DNA of 64,000 nucleotides from Paenibacillus polymyxa (GTDB lineage: Bacteria > Bacillota > Bacilli > Paenibacillales > Paenibacillaceae): assembly GCF_001719045.1 (NCBI RefSeq), contig NZ_CP015423.1, positions 3,505,501-3,569,500 of the forward strand, given 5' to 3'. This document shows, one piece after another, positions 43,908-52,801 of this stretch. The position numbers and the translations under genes were made by a program. Under the pieces are notes generated by a model, which was given only the letters and a program-made list of their open reading frames with translations, searched no databases and was not told where the DNA came from. Position 1 is the first letter of the stretch, and the number at the start of each line of letters is the position of its first letter.

Positions 43908-45608
43908 GTGTGGCAGGTCATCGGAACTCATATGCCCAAATGGAACGTGTGGATGGAAGCCTTCTTTTTATCCATCATACCTTTGATTATTTTTCTGACG
44001 GTACGACAAATCAGAGCGATGGATGGTCGAGAGAGCAGACGTATGGAACGATTAAAGCTTTTAGAAGAAGAAGACCGTTCGCAGCATGCAGATCATAATC
44101 CGTCTGTAAGTGAGGCTGAGAAGGAAGAGGGAACCTTTACCGAAGATTACGAAGCCAATGTAGCAAAAATCAGACAAGCCGTCACGGATATGTCGGACGT
44201 GAACGAACGATCCATTTTTCTGGAAAAATTGAACGCTGTAGGTACACTTTTTTTTGTGGATGGATTAACAGACAAGGTTGGCATGGATCAGAACATTTTA
44301 AAGCCACTAATGGATTGGGGCAGCTCCGGAGAAGGCGGGGAGGATCTTCCGAGAGGAAAAGAGCTTCGGGATATGTTTATTCGTCAGGTCATGCTGGTAT
44401 CGGAGACTCAGTATACGTTAGAGGTGAAGTTCTCCTTGCAAAAGGTGCTGTTCGGTTCAGTCATACTCATGATACAGGGCATACCGGGTGCTTTTGTGCT
44501 GGGCACACCCAAAGGGAGCACACGAGGGGTGGAAGACCCCATATCGGAATCGGTGCTGCGAGGACCGCGAGTTGGTTTTACCGAGACCCTTAGCGACAAT
44601 ACGGCAATGCTGCGCAGGCATGGAGAAAGTACAGAACTGGCCATGTCGTCCTTCAAAGTGGGCAAAAGAGTGGAAAAGCAGCTGATGGTGGTGTATTTCA
44701 GAGACATTGCCGACCCGGAGCTTGTGGACGAGGTGAAGCGGCGGGTCAAAACCATTGATATGGATGAGGTGTTGGAGTCGGGCTATGTGGAGCAGCTTAT
44801 TGAGGATAATTTTCTTAGTCCCTTTCTGCAAATTCAAAATACGGAGAGACCGGATCGGGTCATGGCTGCATTGCTGGAGGGACGTGTGGCGATTCTGCTG
44901 GATGGTACACCTTTTGCGCTCCTTATGCCTGTGACGTACGGGATGATGCTCCAGTCTCCCGAAGATTACTATGAACGATGGATACCGGGGTCGCTTATTC
45001 GATTTCTTCGTTTTATGGCAACTACGATATCTCTGTTCGCCCCGGCGCTCTATATCTCCTTTATCTCGTTTCATCCCGGACTGATTCCAACCAAGCTAGT
45101 CATTTCCATTATCAGTGCGAGACAGGGGGTTCCGTTTTCGACGCTGATTGAGGCCCTGATTATGGAAATTTCCATCGAAATTTTACGCGAGGCAGGACTA
45201 CGGCTGCCCAAACCCATCGGTCCAGCGATGGGCATCGTCGGCGGTCTGATCATTGGACAGGCCGCTGTTGACGCCGGGATTGTAAGTCCGATTCTCGTTA
45301 TTGTGGTAGCAGTCACGGCAATTTCTTCCTTTGCCTCCCCTGTATACAGCGCTGGCATTTCCATGCGTGTTCTGCGCTTTGGAGCCATGTTCACGGCGTC
45401 CATCTTTGGCTTGTATGGCGTGATCATGTTTTTCCTGATGCTGAGTATTCATATGGTTAAATTACACAGCTTCGGCGTGCCGTACCTTAGTCTGACGGCC
45501 CCTCGTTCGTTCAAGGACTGGAAAGATTACTTCGTACGAGCACCGTTGCAATTTATGAAAAACAGGCCCATTCTATTGAAGCATAAAGACCCTAAACGAC
45601 AAGGATGA
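43908..45608 (+). CDS. GerAA-family spore germination protein, operon 2
   Basis: A 566-residue A subunit of a second germinant receptor. AAGGAGG seven bases upstream picks GTG 43908, giving MWQVIGTHMPKWNVW, which lines up with the start of the paralogue in operon 1; the longer frame from 43836 has no site. Soluble N-terminal domain (75-320), NTERPDRVMAALLEGRVAILL hallmark, then about five membrane segments ending in a basic tail. First of three coupled genes. Its promoter region (43670-43907) contains no clear sigma-G match that I would defend. Confidence 0.9.
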   Translation: MWQVIGTHMPKWNVWMEAFFLSIIPLIIFLTVRQIRAMDGRESRRMERLKLLEEEDRSQHADHNPSVSEAEKEEGTFTEDYEANVAKIRQAVTDMSDVNERSIFLEKLNAVGTLFFVDGLTDKVGMDQNILKPLMDWGSSGEGGEDLPRGKELRDMFIRQVMLVSETQYTLEVKFSLQKVLFGSVILMIQGIPGAFVLGTPKGSTRGVEDPISESVLRGPRVGFTETLSDNTAMLRRHGESTELAMSSFKVGKRVEKQLMVVYFRDIADPELVDEVKRRVKTIDMDEVLESGYVEQLIEDNFLSPFLQIQNTERPDRVMAALLEGRVAILLDGTPFALLMPVTYGMMLQSPEDYYERWIPGSLIRFLRFMATTISLFAPALYISFISFHPGLIPTKLVISIISARQGVPFSTLIEALIMEISIEILREAGLRLPKPIGPAMGIVGGLIIGQAAVDAGIVSPILVIVVAVTAISSFASPVYSAGISMRVLRFGAMFTASIFGLYGVIMFFLMLSIHMVKLHSFGVPYLSLTAPRSFKDWKDYFVRAPLQFMKNRPILLKHKDPKRQG

Positions 45609-45630
45609 GCTCAACACAGGAGGGAGCAAG

Positions 45631-46725
45631 ATGGCCCGTAGGAAAAAAACGGATAAAATTACGACATTACAGACGACGGCAATTGTGGTTTGCTTTATGC
45701 TGGCTGCCGGGTTGCTTACTCTTCCCAGAGTAGCCGTTGAAGCTGCAAAAACACCGGATGCGTGGATATCTGTCATTATAGCAGGGGCGGCCACTTTCCT
45801 GTTCGGTTGGATTATAGTTAAACTAAGTTCGCGGTTTCCAGAAAGTACCTTTTACCAGTATGTGCAGCGGATAACAGGCAAAGCCTTTGGCAAAGTGATT
45901 GGCATGTTGTACGTTATCTATTTTGTGGGCATAGCCGCATACGAAATTCGGTCTGTCGAGGAAGTAACGTCGTTCTTTCTGCTTGAGGGAACTCCTGCGT
46001 GGGCAATTTCAGCACCTTTTATGTGGCTCTCTCTGTATCTATGCATGGGGGGAGTAGGTTCATTAGGTAAAATAGGTCAAATGATATTCCCGATTACGGC
46101 GTCTATCTTTTTGTTAATATGCATGCTGAGTTTAAATATTTTCGAACTAAATAACTTGCGTCCCGTCTTGTCGGAGGGGGTAATGCCAGTGCTTAGAACG
46201 CTCAAAACTACATTTCTGACATTAACGGGGACAGAGTGCTTGCTGATTATTCTTTGTCGGATGGAAAAACCGGAGAAAGCAACCAAGGCGATCGGGATGG
46301 CGATCGGGATCGCGGTCGCTTTTTATACAGCTACGTTGATCCTGTGCATTGGGGCTTTTTCAATGGAAGGAGTCTTGAGCAGAACCTGGCCTTTTTTAGA
46401 TTTGGCCCGCAGTTTTGAAGTGGAGTATCTGTTATTGGAACGGTTCGAATCCTTATTGTTGACCATTTGGATCATGCAAATTTTTGTTACATTCAGCATA
46501 GCTTTTTATTGCGCTTCGCTCGGAGTTTCTCAAATTCTGAATAGATCTTATTCCAAGTTGCTGTTTATCTTGCTCCCGCTCATCTACGTCCTGTCCCAAA
46601 TTCCTAAAAACCTGAATGAGTTATTTTCTTTTGGGACGATCATCGGGAATGTCGCTTTCGTTTTAATCGCTCTACTTCCACTGCCACTGTTGCTTATTTC
46701 TCGCTGGAGGGGTGTGGGGTCATGA
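45631..46725 (+). CDS. GerAB-family spore germination permease, operon 2
   Basis: A 364-residue ten-segment membrane protein of the GerAB family, paralogous to the one at 31667 (both have FFLLEGTP followed by WAI near residue 115). Germinant-binding B subunit of receptor 2. ACAGGAGGGAG precedes the ATG. Its TGA overlaps the next ATG (ATGA), indicating translational coupling to the C subunit. Confidence 0.88.
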   Translation: MARRKKTDKITTLQTTAIVVCFMLAAGLLTLPRVAVEAAKTPDAWISVIIAGAATFLFGWIIVKLSSRFPESTFYQYVQRITGKAFGKVIGMLYVIYFVGIAAYEIRSVEEVTSFFLLEGTPAWAISAPFMWLSLYLCMGGVGSLGKIGQMIFPITASIFLLICMLSLNIFELNNLRPVLSEGVMPVLRTLKTTFLTLTGTECLLIILCRMEKPEKATKAIGMAIGIAVAFYTATLILCIGAFSMEGVLSRTWPFLDLARSFEVEYLLLERFESLLLTIWIMQIFVTFSIAFYCASLGVSQILNRSYSKLLFILLPLIYVLSQIPKNLNELFSFGTIIGNVAFVLIALLPLPLLLISRWRGVGS

Positions 46726-47921
46726 TGAAGTTCCGTTCAGGAATACTCGGAATAGCGGTTCTTCTAATATGCAGTACACTTTCAGGTTGCTGGAGCAGCT
46801 CTCCCGTGGAGGATCTAAATCTGGAGACAGGCATTGCTATGGATATAGCGACAGAATCTTCACAAGAAGAGCAAATTAATCAAAAAGGAGGAGATTATCC
46901 GAAAAAAGAGTTAATTACGGGAACCTTTCAATTTATCATCCCAGAGGAAAGCGGCGGTTCTAATAGCTCCTCACCGCAAGCTAAAAAATTTTTTAATATT
47001 ACAGAAACAGGGGATTCCGTTTTTGAGATGTTAAGAGAAATTTCATTGCGAACCAACCGACCGCCCATTGGGCAACATTTGAAAACGGTTATTATCAGCT
47101 CCAGTCTGCTTCGCAAGATCCCGTTGTACGAGCTGCTGGACTTTTTCTTGGGGGATAATGACATTCGGCTCAGTGTCCAGCTACTGATTAGTACAGACAA
47201 GGCGAGCAATGCGCTTCAGGAAAAAACTCCTGGTCAAATTCCTGCCTATATCTTAAAGGATATTTTCCAAAATCGTAAACGGAACGCACGGTTGATAAAG
47301 CCCGTGGCTTTGGTTAAAGTGGTCGGGCCCATGAAGAGTAAGGGAAGTTTTATATTACCCAATGTCATTTCGACGGAGAATGAAATCAAGGTCGCAGGTG
47401 CGGGGATCATCAAAGGAAAGACGCAAACATACGGTGGTTTTCTGAATGAATCAGAGGTCGAGGGTCTTATGTGGATCAAGGGCCAATTGGTTGGAGGCGT
47501 GTTGAAAGGTAACGATCCTCAAACCGGTAAAAATATAGCCTATGAGATCAAAGCAGTGAAAAGCAGGATCAAGGCCATCGTTCAGGGGGACGACATTTCC
47601 TTCCAAGTAAAAATGACCTCAGAGGGGCGCGTTTCCGAGGTTTTTAACAAGAAAGAAAATTTGCGCAGCAACGCTGTGCTCGGACAAGAAGAAAGTATCT
47701 TTCAGGAGAAAGTGAATTCATTAGCTGAACAAACTGTAGCCAAAATGCAAAAGCTGCAGGCTGATGTCGGAGGTTTCGGAGAAGTCTTGAGGATTCAGCA
47801 TCCTAAAGTTTGGCGTAAGGTCAAAGAGGATTGGGATACCATTTTTAGTACCATTCCCGTACGTTTTAGCACAGATATCCATATTGAAGATTACGGCTCT
47901 TCGATTACGACGGCAGACTAG
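46722..47921 (+). CDS. Ger(x)C-family spore germination lipoprotein, operon 2
   Basis: A 399-residue lipoprotein with lipobox LSGC near residue 22 and the GerAC-type body (RTNRPPIGQHLKTVIIS, GAGIIKGKT). C subunit of receptor 2. Overlaps the permease by 4 bases and ends before a bidirectional terminator. Confidence 0.88.
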   Translation: MMKFRSGILGIAVLLICSTLSGCWSSSPVEDLNLETGIAMDIATESSQEEQINQKGGDYPKKELITGTFQFIIPEESGGSNSSSPQAKKFFNITETGDSVFEMLREISLRTNRPPIGQHLKTVIISSSLLRKIPLYELLDFFLGDNDIRLSVQLLISTDKASNALQEKTPGQIPAYILKDIFQNRKRNARLIKPVALVKVVGPMKSKGSFILPNVISTENEIKVAGAGIIKGKTQTYGGFLNESEVEGLMWIKGQLVGGVLKGNDPQTGKNIAYEIKAVKSRIKAIVQGDDISFQVKMTSEGRVSEVFNKKENLRSNAVLGQEESIFQEKVNSLAEQTVAKMQKLQADVGGFGEVLRIQHPKVWRKVKEDWDTIFSTIPVRFSTDIHIEDYGSSITTAD

Positions 47922-47937
47922 TTTGTATGTATTTTAG

Positions 47938-47982
47938 AAAAACCTTCAATACCACGAATCTACGTGGCGTTGAAGGTTTTTT
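47938..47982. terminator. Bidirectional terminator between gerC and padR
   Basis: AAAAACCTTCAA at 47938-47949 pairs with TTGAAGGTTTTT at 47970-47981, with an inner CCACG/CGTGG stem; A-run and T-run on the two sides. Confidence 0.85.
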
Positions 47983-47985
47983 AGG

Positions 47986-48534
47986 CTATTCAAACAGGGA
48001 TAGTGTATCTTCCAGCCACGCAATATAGCTTTCTTCCCGATTAATGGCACGGCTCAGCACCAGATAATGCCCGAATTGATTAGAACCGGGGGCTTGAAGT
48101 TTCTCGTCCAGCCGTTGGAGGGATTTCTTACTTTCGTACAGATACTCCAGCTTCTCTTTACGTTTGGCTATCTGGTCCTCGAACAATCGCTTGTTCTCTT
48201 CCTTGGGGATGGCTGCTGAGAAATACAGCATGAGCATAAACTCATCCTTTTCCGTTTCTGGTAACTCTTTGGGACTTAGAAGCCATTCGGTCAGTTCTTG
48301 GGTTCCTTTGGGGGTAATGCAGTACAGCTTCTTTTCCAGCTTGGCTCCTGTAATGGAGGTGCGATATTCAATAAGCTCCTCTTCGGTCAGCCTTTTTAAC
48401 TCAGGATAAATCTGACTGTGTTTGGCGCTCCAAAATTGTCCGATTTCCTTCTTGAATTGACTCGTAATATCGTAGCCGCTCATTTCCTCTTTATGAACCA
48501 GGCCCAAAATGGCGTATTTTAATGTGCGTTTCAA
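47986..48534 (-). CDS. padR: PadR, phenolic-acid-responsive repressor
   Basis: A 182-residue PadR-subfamily regulator: winged helix in residues 1-80 (KYAILGLVHKEEMSGYDITSQF; IYPELKRLTEEELIEY) and a long C-terminal dimerisation helix domain (95-180). AAGGAGAG five bases upstream of a TTG at 48534 fixes the start; upstream in-frame codons lack a site. PadR represses padC and is released by coumaric or ferulic acid. The padC gene is divergent, with two PadR-type operators between. Confidence 0.9.
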   Translation of the reverse strand: MKRTLKYAILGLVHKEEMSGYDITSQFKKEIGQFWSAKHSQIYPELKRLTEEELIEYRTSITGAKLEKKLYCITPKGTQELTEWLLSPKELPETEKDEFMLMLYFSAAIPKEENKRLFEDQIAKRKEKLEYLYESKKSLQRLDEKLQAPGSNQFGHYLVLSRAINREESYIAWLEDTLSLFE

Positions 48535-48592
48535 CGTAGCTCTCCTTGTCAAACGTTATTTGACACTAGTATACCATAGTGCTACAATTTAT

Positions 48593-48622
48593 ATGTATTT
48601 AAAAACATGTTTAATATTACAT
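48593..48622. promoter_or_regulatory. Two overlapping PadR operators (ATGT-N8-ACAT)
   Basis: ATGT-ATTTAAAA-ACAT spans 48593-48608 and ATGT-TTAATATT-ACAT spans 48607-48622; they share the two bases AT of ACATGT. ATGT-N8-ACAT is the PadR recognition pattern described in Bacillus and lactic acid bacteria. The pair lies in the padR/padC divergent region and could serve both promoters. Confidence 0.8.
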
Positions 48623-48701
48623 GTTTTGAATTGAATATTTATTATCTTTGGTCTCCTATTCAATTCATAAAAACTTATAATTTAGGAAAGAAGGATGCAA
48701 G

Positions 48702-49193
48702 ATGGACAAGTTTATCGGCAGCCACATGATCTACACTTATGAGAATGGTTGGGAGTACGAAATATATATTAAAAATGAAGATACGATCGATTATCGCATT
48801 CATAGTGGTATGGTAGGCGGCCGCTGGGTACGTGATCAGAAGGTCAATCTGGTGAAGCTGGTGGAAAATGTGTATAAAGTATCGTGGACCGAACCGACAG
48901 GCACTGACGTTTCTCTGAACTTTATGCCTGAGGAAAAACGTATGCATGGCATTATTTTCTTCCCTAAATGGGTTCATGAGCATCCAGAAATCACTGTGCG
49001 CTATCAAAACGATTTTATTCCGCTGATGGAGGAATCGCGTGAAAAGTATGAAACGTATCCGAAGTATGTGGTTCCTGAATTTGCAGATATTACATTCATC
49101 GAAAATGCGGGTGTGAACAACGAACAATTAATTTCCCAAGCACCTTATACAGGAATGACAGACGACATTCGTGCAGGTAAACTGCAAGTGTAA
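48702..49193 (+). CDS. padC: Phenolic acid decarboxylase
   Basis: A 163-residue cofactor-free decarboxylase (lipocalin-like barrel) that converts p-coumaric, ferulic and caffeic acid to vinyl phenols in the cytoplasm, relieving toxicity of plant phenolics. The sequence from [20 protein letters not shown] through [15 protein letters not shown] and [18 protein letters not shown] is nearly signature-perfect for PadC. AAAGAAGG lies before the ATG. Divergent from padR and under its operators. Confidence 0.93.
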   Translation: MDKFIGSHMIYTYENGWEYEIYIKNEDTIDYRIHSGMVGGRWVRDQKVNLVKLVENVYKVSWTEPTGTDVSLNFMPEEKRMHGIIFFPKWVHEHPEITVRYQNDFIPLMEESREKYETYPKYVVPEFADITFIENAGVNNEQLISQAPYTGMTDDIRAGKLQV

Positions 49194-49212
49194 TCAACTC
49201 TGTGCTGAAAGT

Positions 49213-49254
49213 GTAAAAGCCTGGCCTGTGATAAACAGTCTCAGGCTTTTTTAC
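49213..49254 (+). terminator. Intrinsic terminator of padC
   Basis: GTAAAAGCCTG type stem at 49213-49223 pairs with CAGGCTTTTTTAC at 49242-49254 around an 18-base loop, ending in a T-run. Confidence 0.75.
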
Positions 49255-49296
49255 GTGAACTGGAAAGTGGATTGACAATGGAGTTGTGGACGATAT

Positions 49297-49743
49297 CTAG
49301 AATGAATAGTAGACCAGGCCATGCTCTATGAGATATGAACGACTAATCCGAGAGGGGAGGATGGTCGCTGTTGGGGAGAGAATGTGCAGGTTCGCATGGG
49401 CAGTCAGATCGGATAAGGCAGATAGAGCCAGCTCTGTTTTATCAGGTCCCCAGTGATCAGCGTGGTGCTGAATATATTGCTCAGCCTCGGTTAAGGACAG
49501 ACCCTTGAGCGAGGTAAACACGGAAGCCCAGCGGACGAGGTCAAAAGCGCCTTTAATTTCAGGCAGCTCGTATTCCGCCAGACCTTGAGCGCCGTTACAC
49601 GACATAGTAAGCAAGCCACAGCAATGGTGTTGATAAGGTTTTGAGTCAGGAAATTGACGATAGTCGTATTGAATCATTTCCATGGAACCAATGCGTAATT
49701 GGGTCACTTGGGACGTTGTGGGCTGGGCAAGCGTCATGCTCAT
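49297..49743 (-). CDS. Unrecognised 148-residue protein
   Basis: A 148-residue soluble protein with AAGGAGG 10 bases before its ATG, so probably real. No membrane segment or signal peptide. The stretch GLAEYELPEIKGAFDLVRWASVF, preceded by a strand-rich half with a HHCCG motif, faintly recalls the N-terminal capping domain of enolase-superfamily enzymes, but it is far too short for one and no metal-binding residues are present. It follows the HxlR regulator on the same strand after a terminator and converges on padC. Function unknown. Confidence 0.6.
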   Translation of the reverse strand: MSMTLAQPTTSQVTQLRIGSMEMIQYDYRQFPDSKPYQHHCCGLLTMSCNGAQGLAEYELPEIKGAFDLVRWASVFTSLKGLSLTEAEQYIQHHADHWGPDKTELALSALSDLTAHANLHILSPTATILPSRISRSYLIEHGLVYYSF

Positions 49744-49933
49744 GCTAGAACGGCCTCCTTCTTGGATTCACTGTAAATAGGGATGGAAGAATCATACGTC
49801 ACAGAGGATGTAATGTAAATCACGGATACAAGTGTAAAATGGGGATATGTAGCGAAAAACGAGCTTTAATGCCAATGGAAACGGATACTTGCATCCATTT
49901 CTTTTGTTATCTTGGGGAACGTCTTTATATCAT

Positions 49934-49964
49934 AAAAAAACAACCCCAGATCTCCCCAGGGTCG
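49934..49964 (-). terminator. Terminator of the HxlR regulator gene
   Basis: On the minus strand ACCC ... GGGGT forms a short GC stem followed by a run of seven T (49940-49934). The stem is short but the T-run is good. The rest of 49744-50014 shows nothing else. Confidence 0.5.
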
Positions 49965-50014
49965 TCTCTACTAAAAATGTAGTTCAGCATTTCGCAAAAT
50001 GCTTGTTTTGCTGA

Positions 50015-50404
50015 TCACACGGGTGTGACGTCCTGAATCTCTTCTTCTTCTTTCCAGATCACGTTCTCGCGATAGTTTGATCCCCAATCGTACATTGCTC
50101 TCAGTACCGGAATCAGGCTTTCGCCATGCTCTGTCAGTGAATATTCCACATGCGGAGGGACGACAGGATAGACTTTACGCAGAATGAGTTTATCTTCCTC
50201 TAGTTCGCGCAATTGGTTGGTCAGCATTTTTTGCGTAATGTGGGGGATTAGCTTCTTCAATTCACCAAACCGCTTAGTGCCTTCCATACCGAGATGCCAC
50301 AAAATAATCAGCTTCCATTTTCCACCGATGACCGCGAGAGTCAATTCCTTATCACAATTAATCAGCTTCAAATCTATCCGGTCTTTTATAGTAGTGATAT
50401 TCAT
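50015..50404 (-). CDS. HxlR-family regulator with a single N-terminal Cys
   Basis: A 129-residue winged-helix protein: [48 protein letters not shown] and [16 protein letters not shown] are typical of HxlR. Cys17, just before the first helix, matches the position of the redox/quinone-sensing Cys in YodB/HypR-type members and is the only Cys, so a thiol switch is possible. AGGAGG immediately precedes ATG 50404; a longer TTG start lacks a site. No divergent target gene is present. The MhqN/MhqO-like pair lies 10 kb away. Confidence 0.82.
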   Translation of the reverse strand: MNITTIKDRIDLKLINCDKELTLAVIGGKWKLIILWHLGMEGTKRFGELKKLIPHITQKMLTNQLRELEEDKLILRKVYPVVPPHVEYSLTEHGESLIPVLRAMYDWGSNYRENVIWKEEEEIQDVTPV

Positions 50405-50565
50405 CGACCTCCTGTCCGTAGTTTCCAAGTATACTATTTATAGCTACTATACGCAAAAGGATATACATCCATTTTGGAAACTATGCATATGCTTGGGCAC
50501 TTATAGACCGGACAGGGATACCTAATGATGTGTGCAAGACTGGAAGAGTCCAGAAATCTGCGGCG

Positions 50566-51909
50566 TTAAGAAGGAATCACAATAGTGTTAAAGGATTCCG
50601 GCTCCAGCTCCAAGCGCTGTGTTGTTTCACCGAGAGACAGATTCAGCACACGCGATTCCTTGAACGGATTGGCGATGACTACCACCCTTTGCCCGTCTGT
50701 ATTTTGAAAAGCAACTGCATTTCCAGTCCATGAGCCACGAAGTCCGATGCGTCGGGCACCCGGTAATACAAAATGAGAAAAGTGCTTCATGACGTAATAT
50801 TCTGGGTTCAGGACAGGTTTTCGATCCGCCGGATCAACGGTGATCATCGAATTTTGCTCCCAGCCCCATGTACTCTTGCCTTTCGGTTCCAAAACCATAT
50901 TCCAGTAAATATAAGCATTTACGCCATTGGTGAAGTAGTGCTGGTACAGATTATATACATATTTGGCGTAGTCCCATGAGTTTTCTCCGTTCCCGCATTC
51001 ATTTTCTGTTTGCATGTAACGAAGCTCAGGATAACTGGCAACGGTGCGCTGAATGGCATTTTTGCCTGCCCACTGGTAGCCTACGCCTTTAATATATTTG
51101 TAGGCCTCGGGGTCACTCAACACGGTATGGGCATACTCATCGAATCCGGTCGAAGTCTTCTTCATTAATTCCTCCCACGGATCGGGTGCGTTAATGGTGC
51201 CCAGCCAAATTTCCGTATCCAGTCCGTGTTCCTCAAAAGCAGGGCCCAAATAGTCGCGAATAAATTCACGCAGTTGCTCTCCGGTCCATACACAGGAAGG
51301 GAACTTCTGATCGGCAATGACTTCATTTTGAACATGAATCTGATGGATCGTAATACCTGCCTCGTGATAAGCCTGAACAAATTTGACAAAGTACAATGCA
51401 TACGCTTTCAAAATATCCTTTTCCCAGCGCAGCGTGCCGTAATTGTAGGCTTTCGGTGATTTCATCCATGTCGGCGGACTCCAAGGTGAAGCGAACAACT
51501 TCAAGTCCGGATTGAGTTGTAACGCTTCCCGAATAAAAGGAATGAGATATTGCTGATCACGCTCAATAGAAAAGTGCTTCATCTCCACGTCACCGTCTGT
51601 TTCATTGTGGCTGTACCACTCCAGCGCGTAGTCACTCGCTCCAATAGGAAGTCGGCAAATCGCAAATTTGTGCTCGCCCGCTGGATGAAAGAGAGAATGA
51701 AGCACCCGATCTCGTTCGTCTTTTTCCAAATGGTTCAGGGCCACATAACCTAATTCATTAAAACAGCCACCAAATCCTTCGACAAGCTGATGTGTTTCTC
51801 CCGTAAAGACTAGATTGGCACTCTCTTGAGTATCGGTCAAATGATGAGCTTGGGATTGCCAAGCTTTAGCTTTGGAAGTGGAAAACCACTGAATGGTTTG
51901 ATTACTCAT
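50566..51909 (-). CDS. GH30 glycosidase (glucosylceramidase/xylanase-like)
   Basis: A 447-residue cytoplasmic GH30 enzyme. FVEGFGGCFNELG-type start (QLVEGFGGCFNELGY), FASPWSPPTWMKSP, VQNEVIAD with the acid/base Glu, and MQTENECG with the nucleophile Glu, then the side beta-domain (390-447). No signal peptide or CBM, unlike secreted GH30 glucuronoxylanases, so an imported oligosaccharide or glycoside is the substrate: beta-glucosidase, beta-xylosidase or glucosylceramidase-type activity is possible. Single gene. Confidence 0.85.
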   Translation of the reverse strand: MSNQTIQWFSTSKAKAWQSQAHHLTDTQESANLVFTGETHQLVEGFGGCFNELGYVALNHLEKDERDRVLHSLFHPAGEHKFAICRLPIGASDYALEWYSHNETDGDVEMKHFSIERDQQYLIPFIREALQLNPDLKLFASPWSPPTWMKSPKAYNYGTLRWEKDILKAYALYFVKFVQAYHEAGITIHQIHVQNEVIADQKFPSCVWTGEQLREFIRDYLGPAFEEHGLDTEIWLGTINAPDPWEELMKKTSTGFDEYAHTVLSDPEAYKYIKGVGYQWAGKNAIQRTVASYPELRYMQTENECGNGENSWDYAKYVYNLYQHYFTNGVNAYIYWNMVLEPKGKSTWGWEQNSMITVDPADRKPVLNPEYYVMKHFSHFVLPGARRIGLRGSWTGNAVAFQNTDGQRVVVIANPFKESRVLNLSLGETTQRLELEPESFNTIVIPS

Positions 51910-52120
51910 GTATTACCCTCCTGTTCAAGCTTTTTGTATCTCTTCTTATTATAGGGTAGGATCATAGGAGATGAGATGGTCTGAGCCACGACAAATTTGC
52001 CCTAATCCAAGGTTGAATTTGCGGATGAGAACTTCTGCTGATAAGAAGTGTCAAGAACACATAAAGTACACATGTCTTTGATATGCTGGTGTCCTAGAAT
52101 GACCGAAAGAGGGAAGTCGA

Positions 52121-52801
52121 TTGAAGAAAAGAGTTCTTCTCGTGGAGGATGAAATACGTATTCGTGAAGTGATTGCTGACTATTTTAAACAGAATAATTG
52201 GGAAGTCTATGAAGCAGGCAATGGAAAAGATGCACTGATCTGGTTTGATTCGGTGCAGCCGGACCTGATTATACTCGATATTATGATGCCGGAACTGGAT
52301 GGTTGGGAAGTGTGCCGCCAGGTGCGTAGCCGCTCAGGTGTGCCGATCATTTTGTTGACAGCCAAATCCGGTGATGATGATAAAATATTAGGCTTTGAAC
52401 TGGGAGCCGATGATTACGTGACCAAACCCTTCAGCCCCAAGGTGCTGATCGCCCGCGCCAACGCGCTGATGAAACGGGTGGAGGGACATGTACAGCCGGA
52501 GTCGCATATTTTGCGGTTCGGTAGTGCCATTCTCAACACGATGGCTCATCGGCTTGAGGTGGATCAGGCGGAAGTCGAGCTGACGCCCAAGGAGTATGAG
52601 CTGCTGCGGCTGCTTATACATAATAAAGGCATAGTTATTTCACGGGATGCGATACTGAACCGGGTGTGGGGCATCGACTTTGAAGGAGATACACGAGTTG
52701 TCGATACGCATATCAAAAAGCTGAGAAGTAAGCTAGGCCGTGAATCACGCCATATCCGCACGGTTTTTGGTACTGGCTATAGGTTTGAGGAGGAAGAATG
52801 A
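52121..52801 (+). CDS. OmpR/PhoB-family response regulator
   Basis: A 226-residue regulator. Receiver domain 1-120 with the DE pair (LLVEDE), phospho-Asp in LIILDIMMPELDGW and conserved Thr/Lys (LLTAKS, VTKPF). Winged helix 130-225 (ELTPKEYELLRLLIHNKGIVISR). TTG start with GAGGGAAG just upstream. Overlaps the kinase gene by 4 bases. Confidence 0.88.
   Translation: MKKRVLLVEDEIRIREVIADYFKQNNWEVYEAGNGKDALIWFDSVQPDLIILDIMMPELDGWEVCRQVRSRSGVPIILLTAKSGDDDKILGFELGADDYVTKPFSPKVLIARANALMKRVEGHVQPESHILRFGSAILNTMAHRLEVDQAEVELTPKEYELLRLLIHNKGIVISRDAILNRVWGIDFEGDTRVVDTHIKKLRSKLGRESRHIRTVFGTGYRFEEEE

Noticed and set aside
44457-45427. Long antisense frames within gerA of operon 2
   Set aside because: Shadows of the conserved coding frame; low-information sequence and no start sites.
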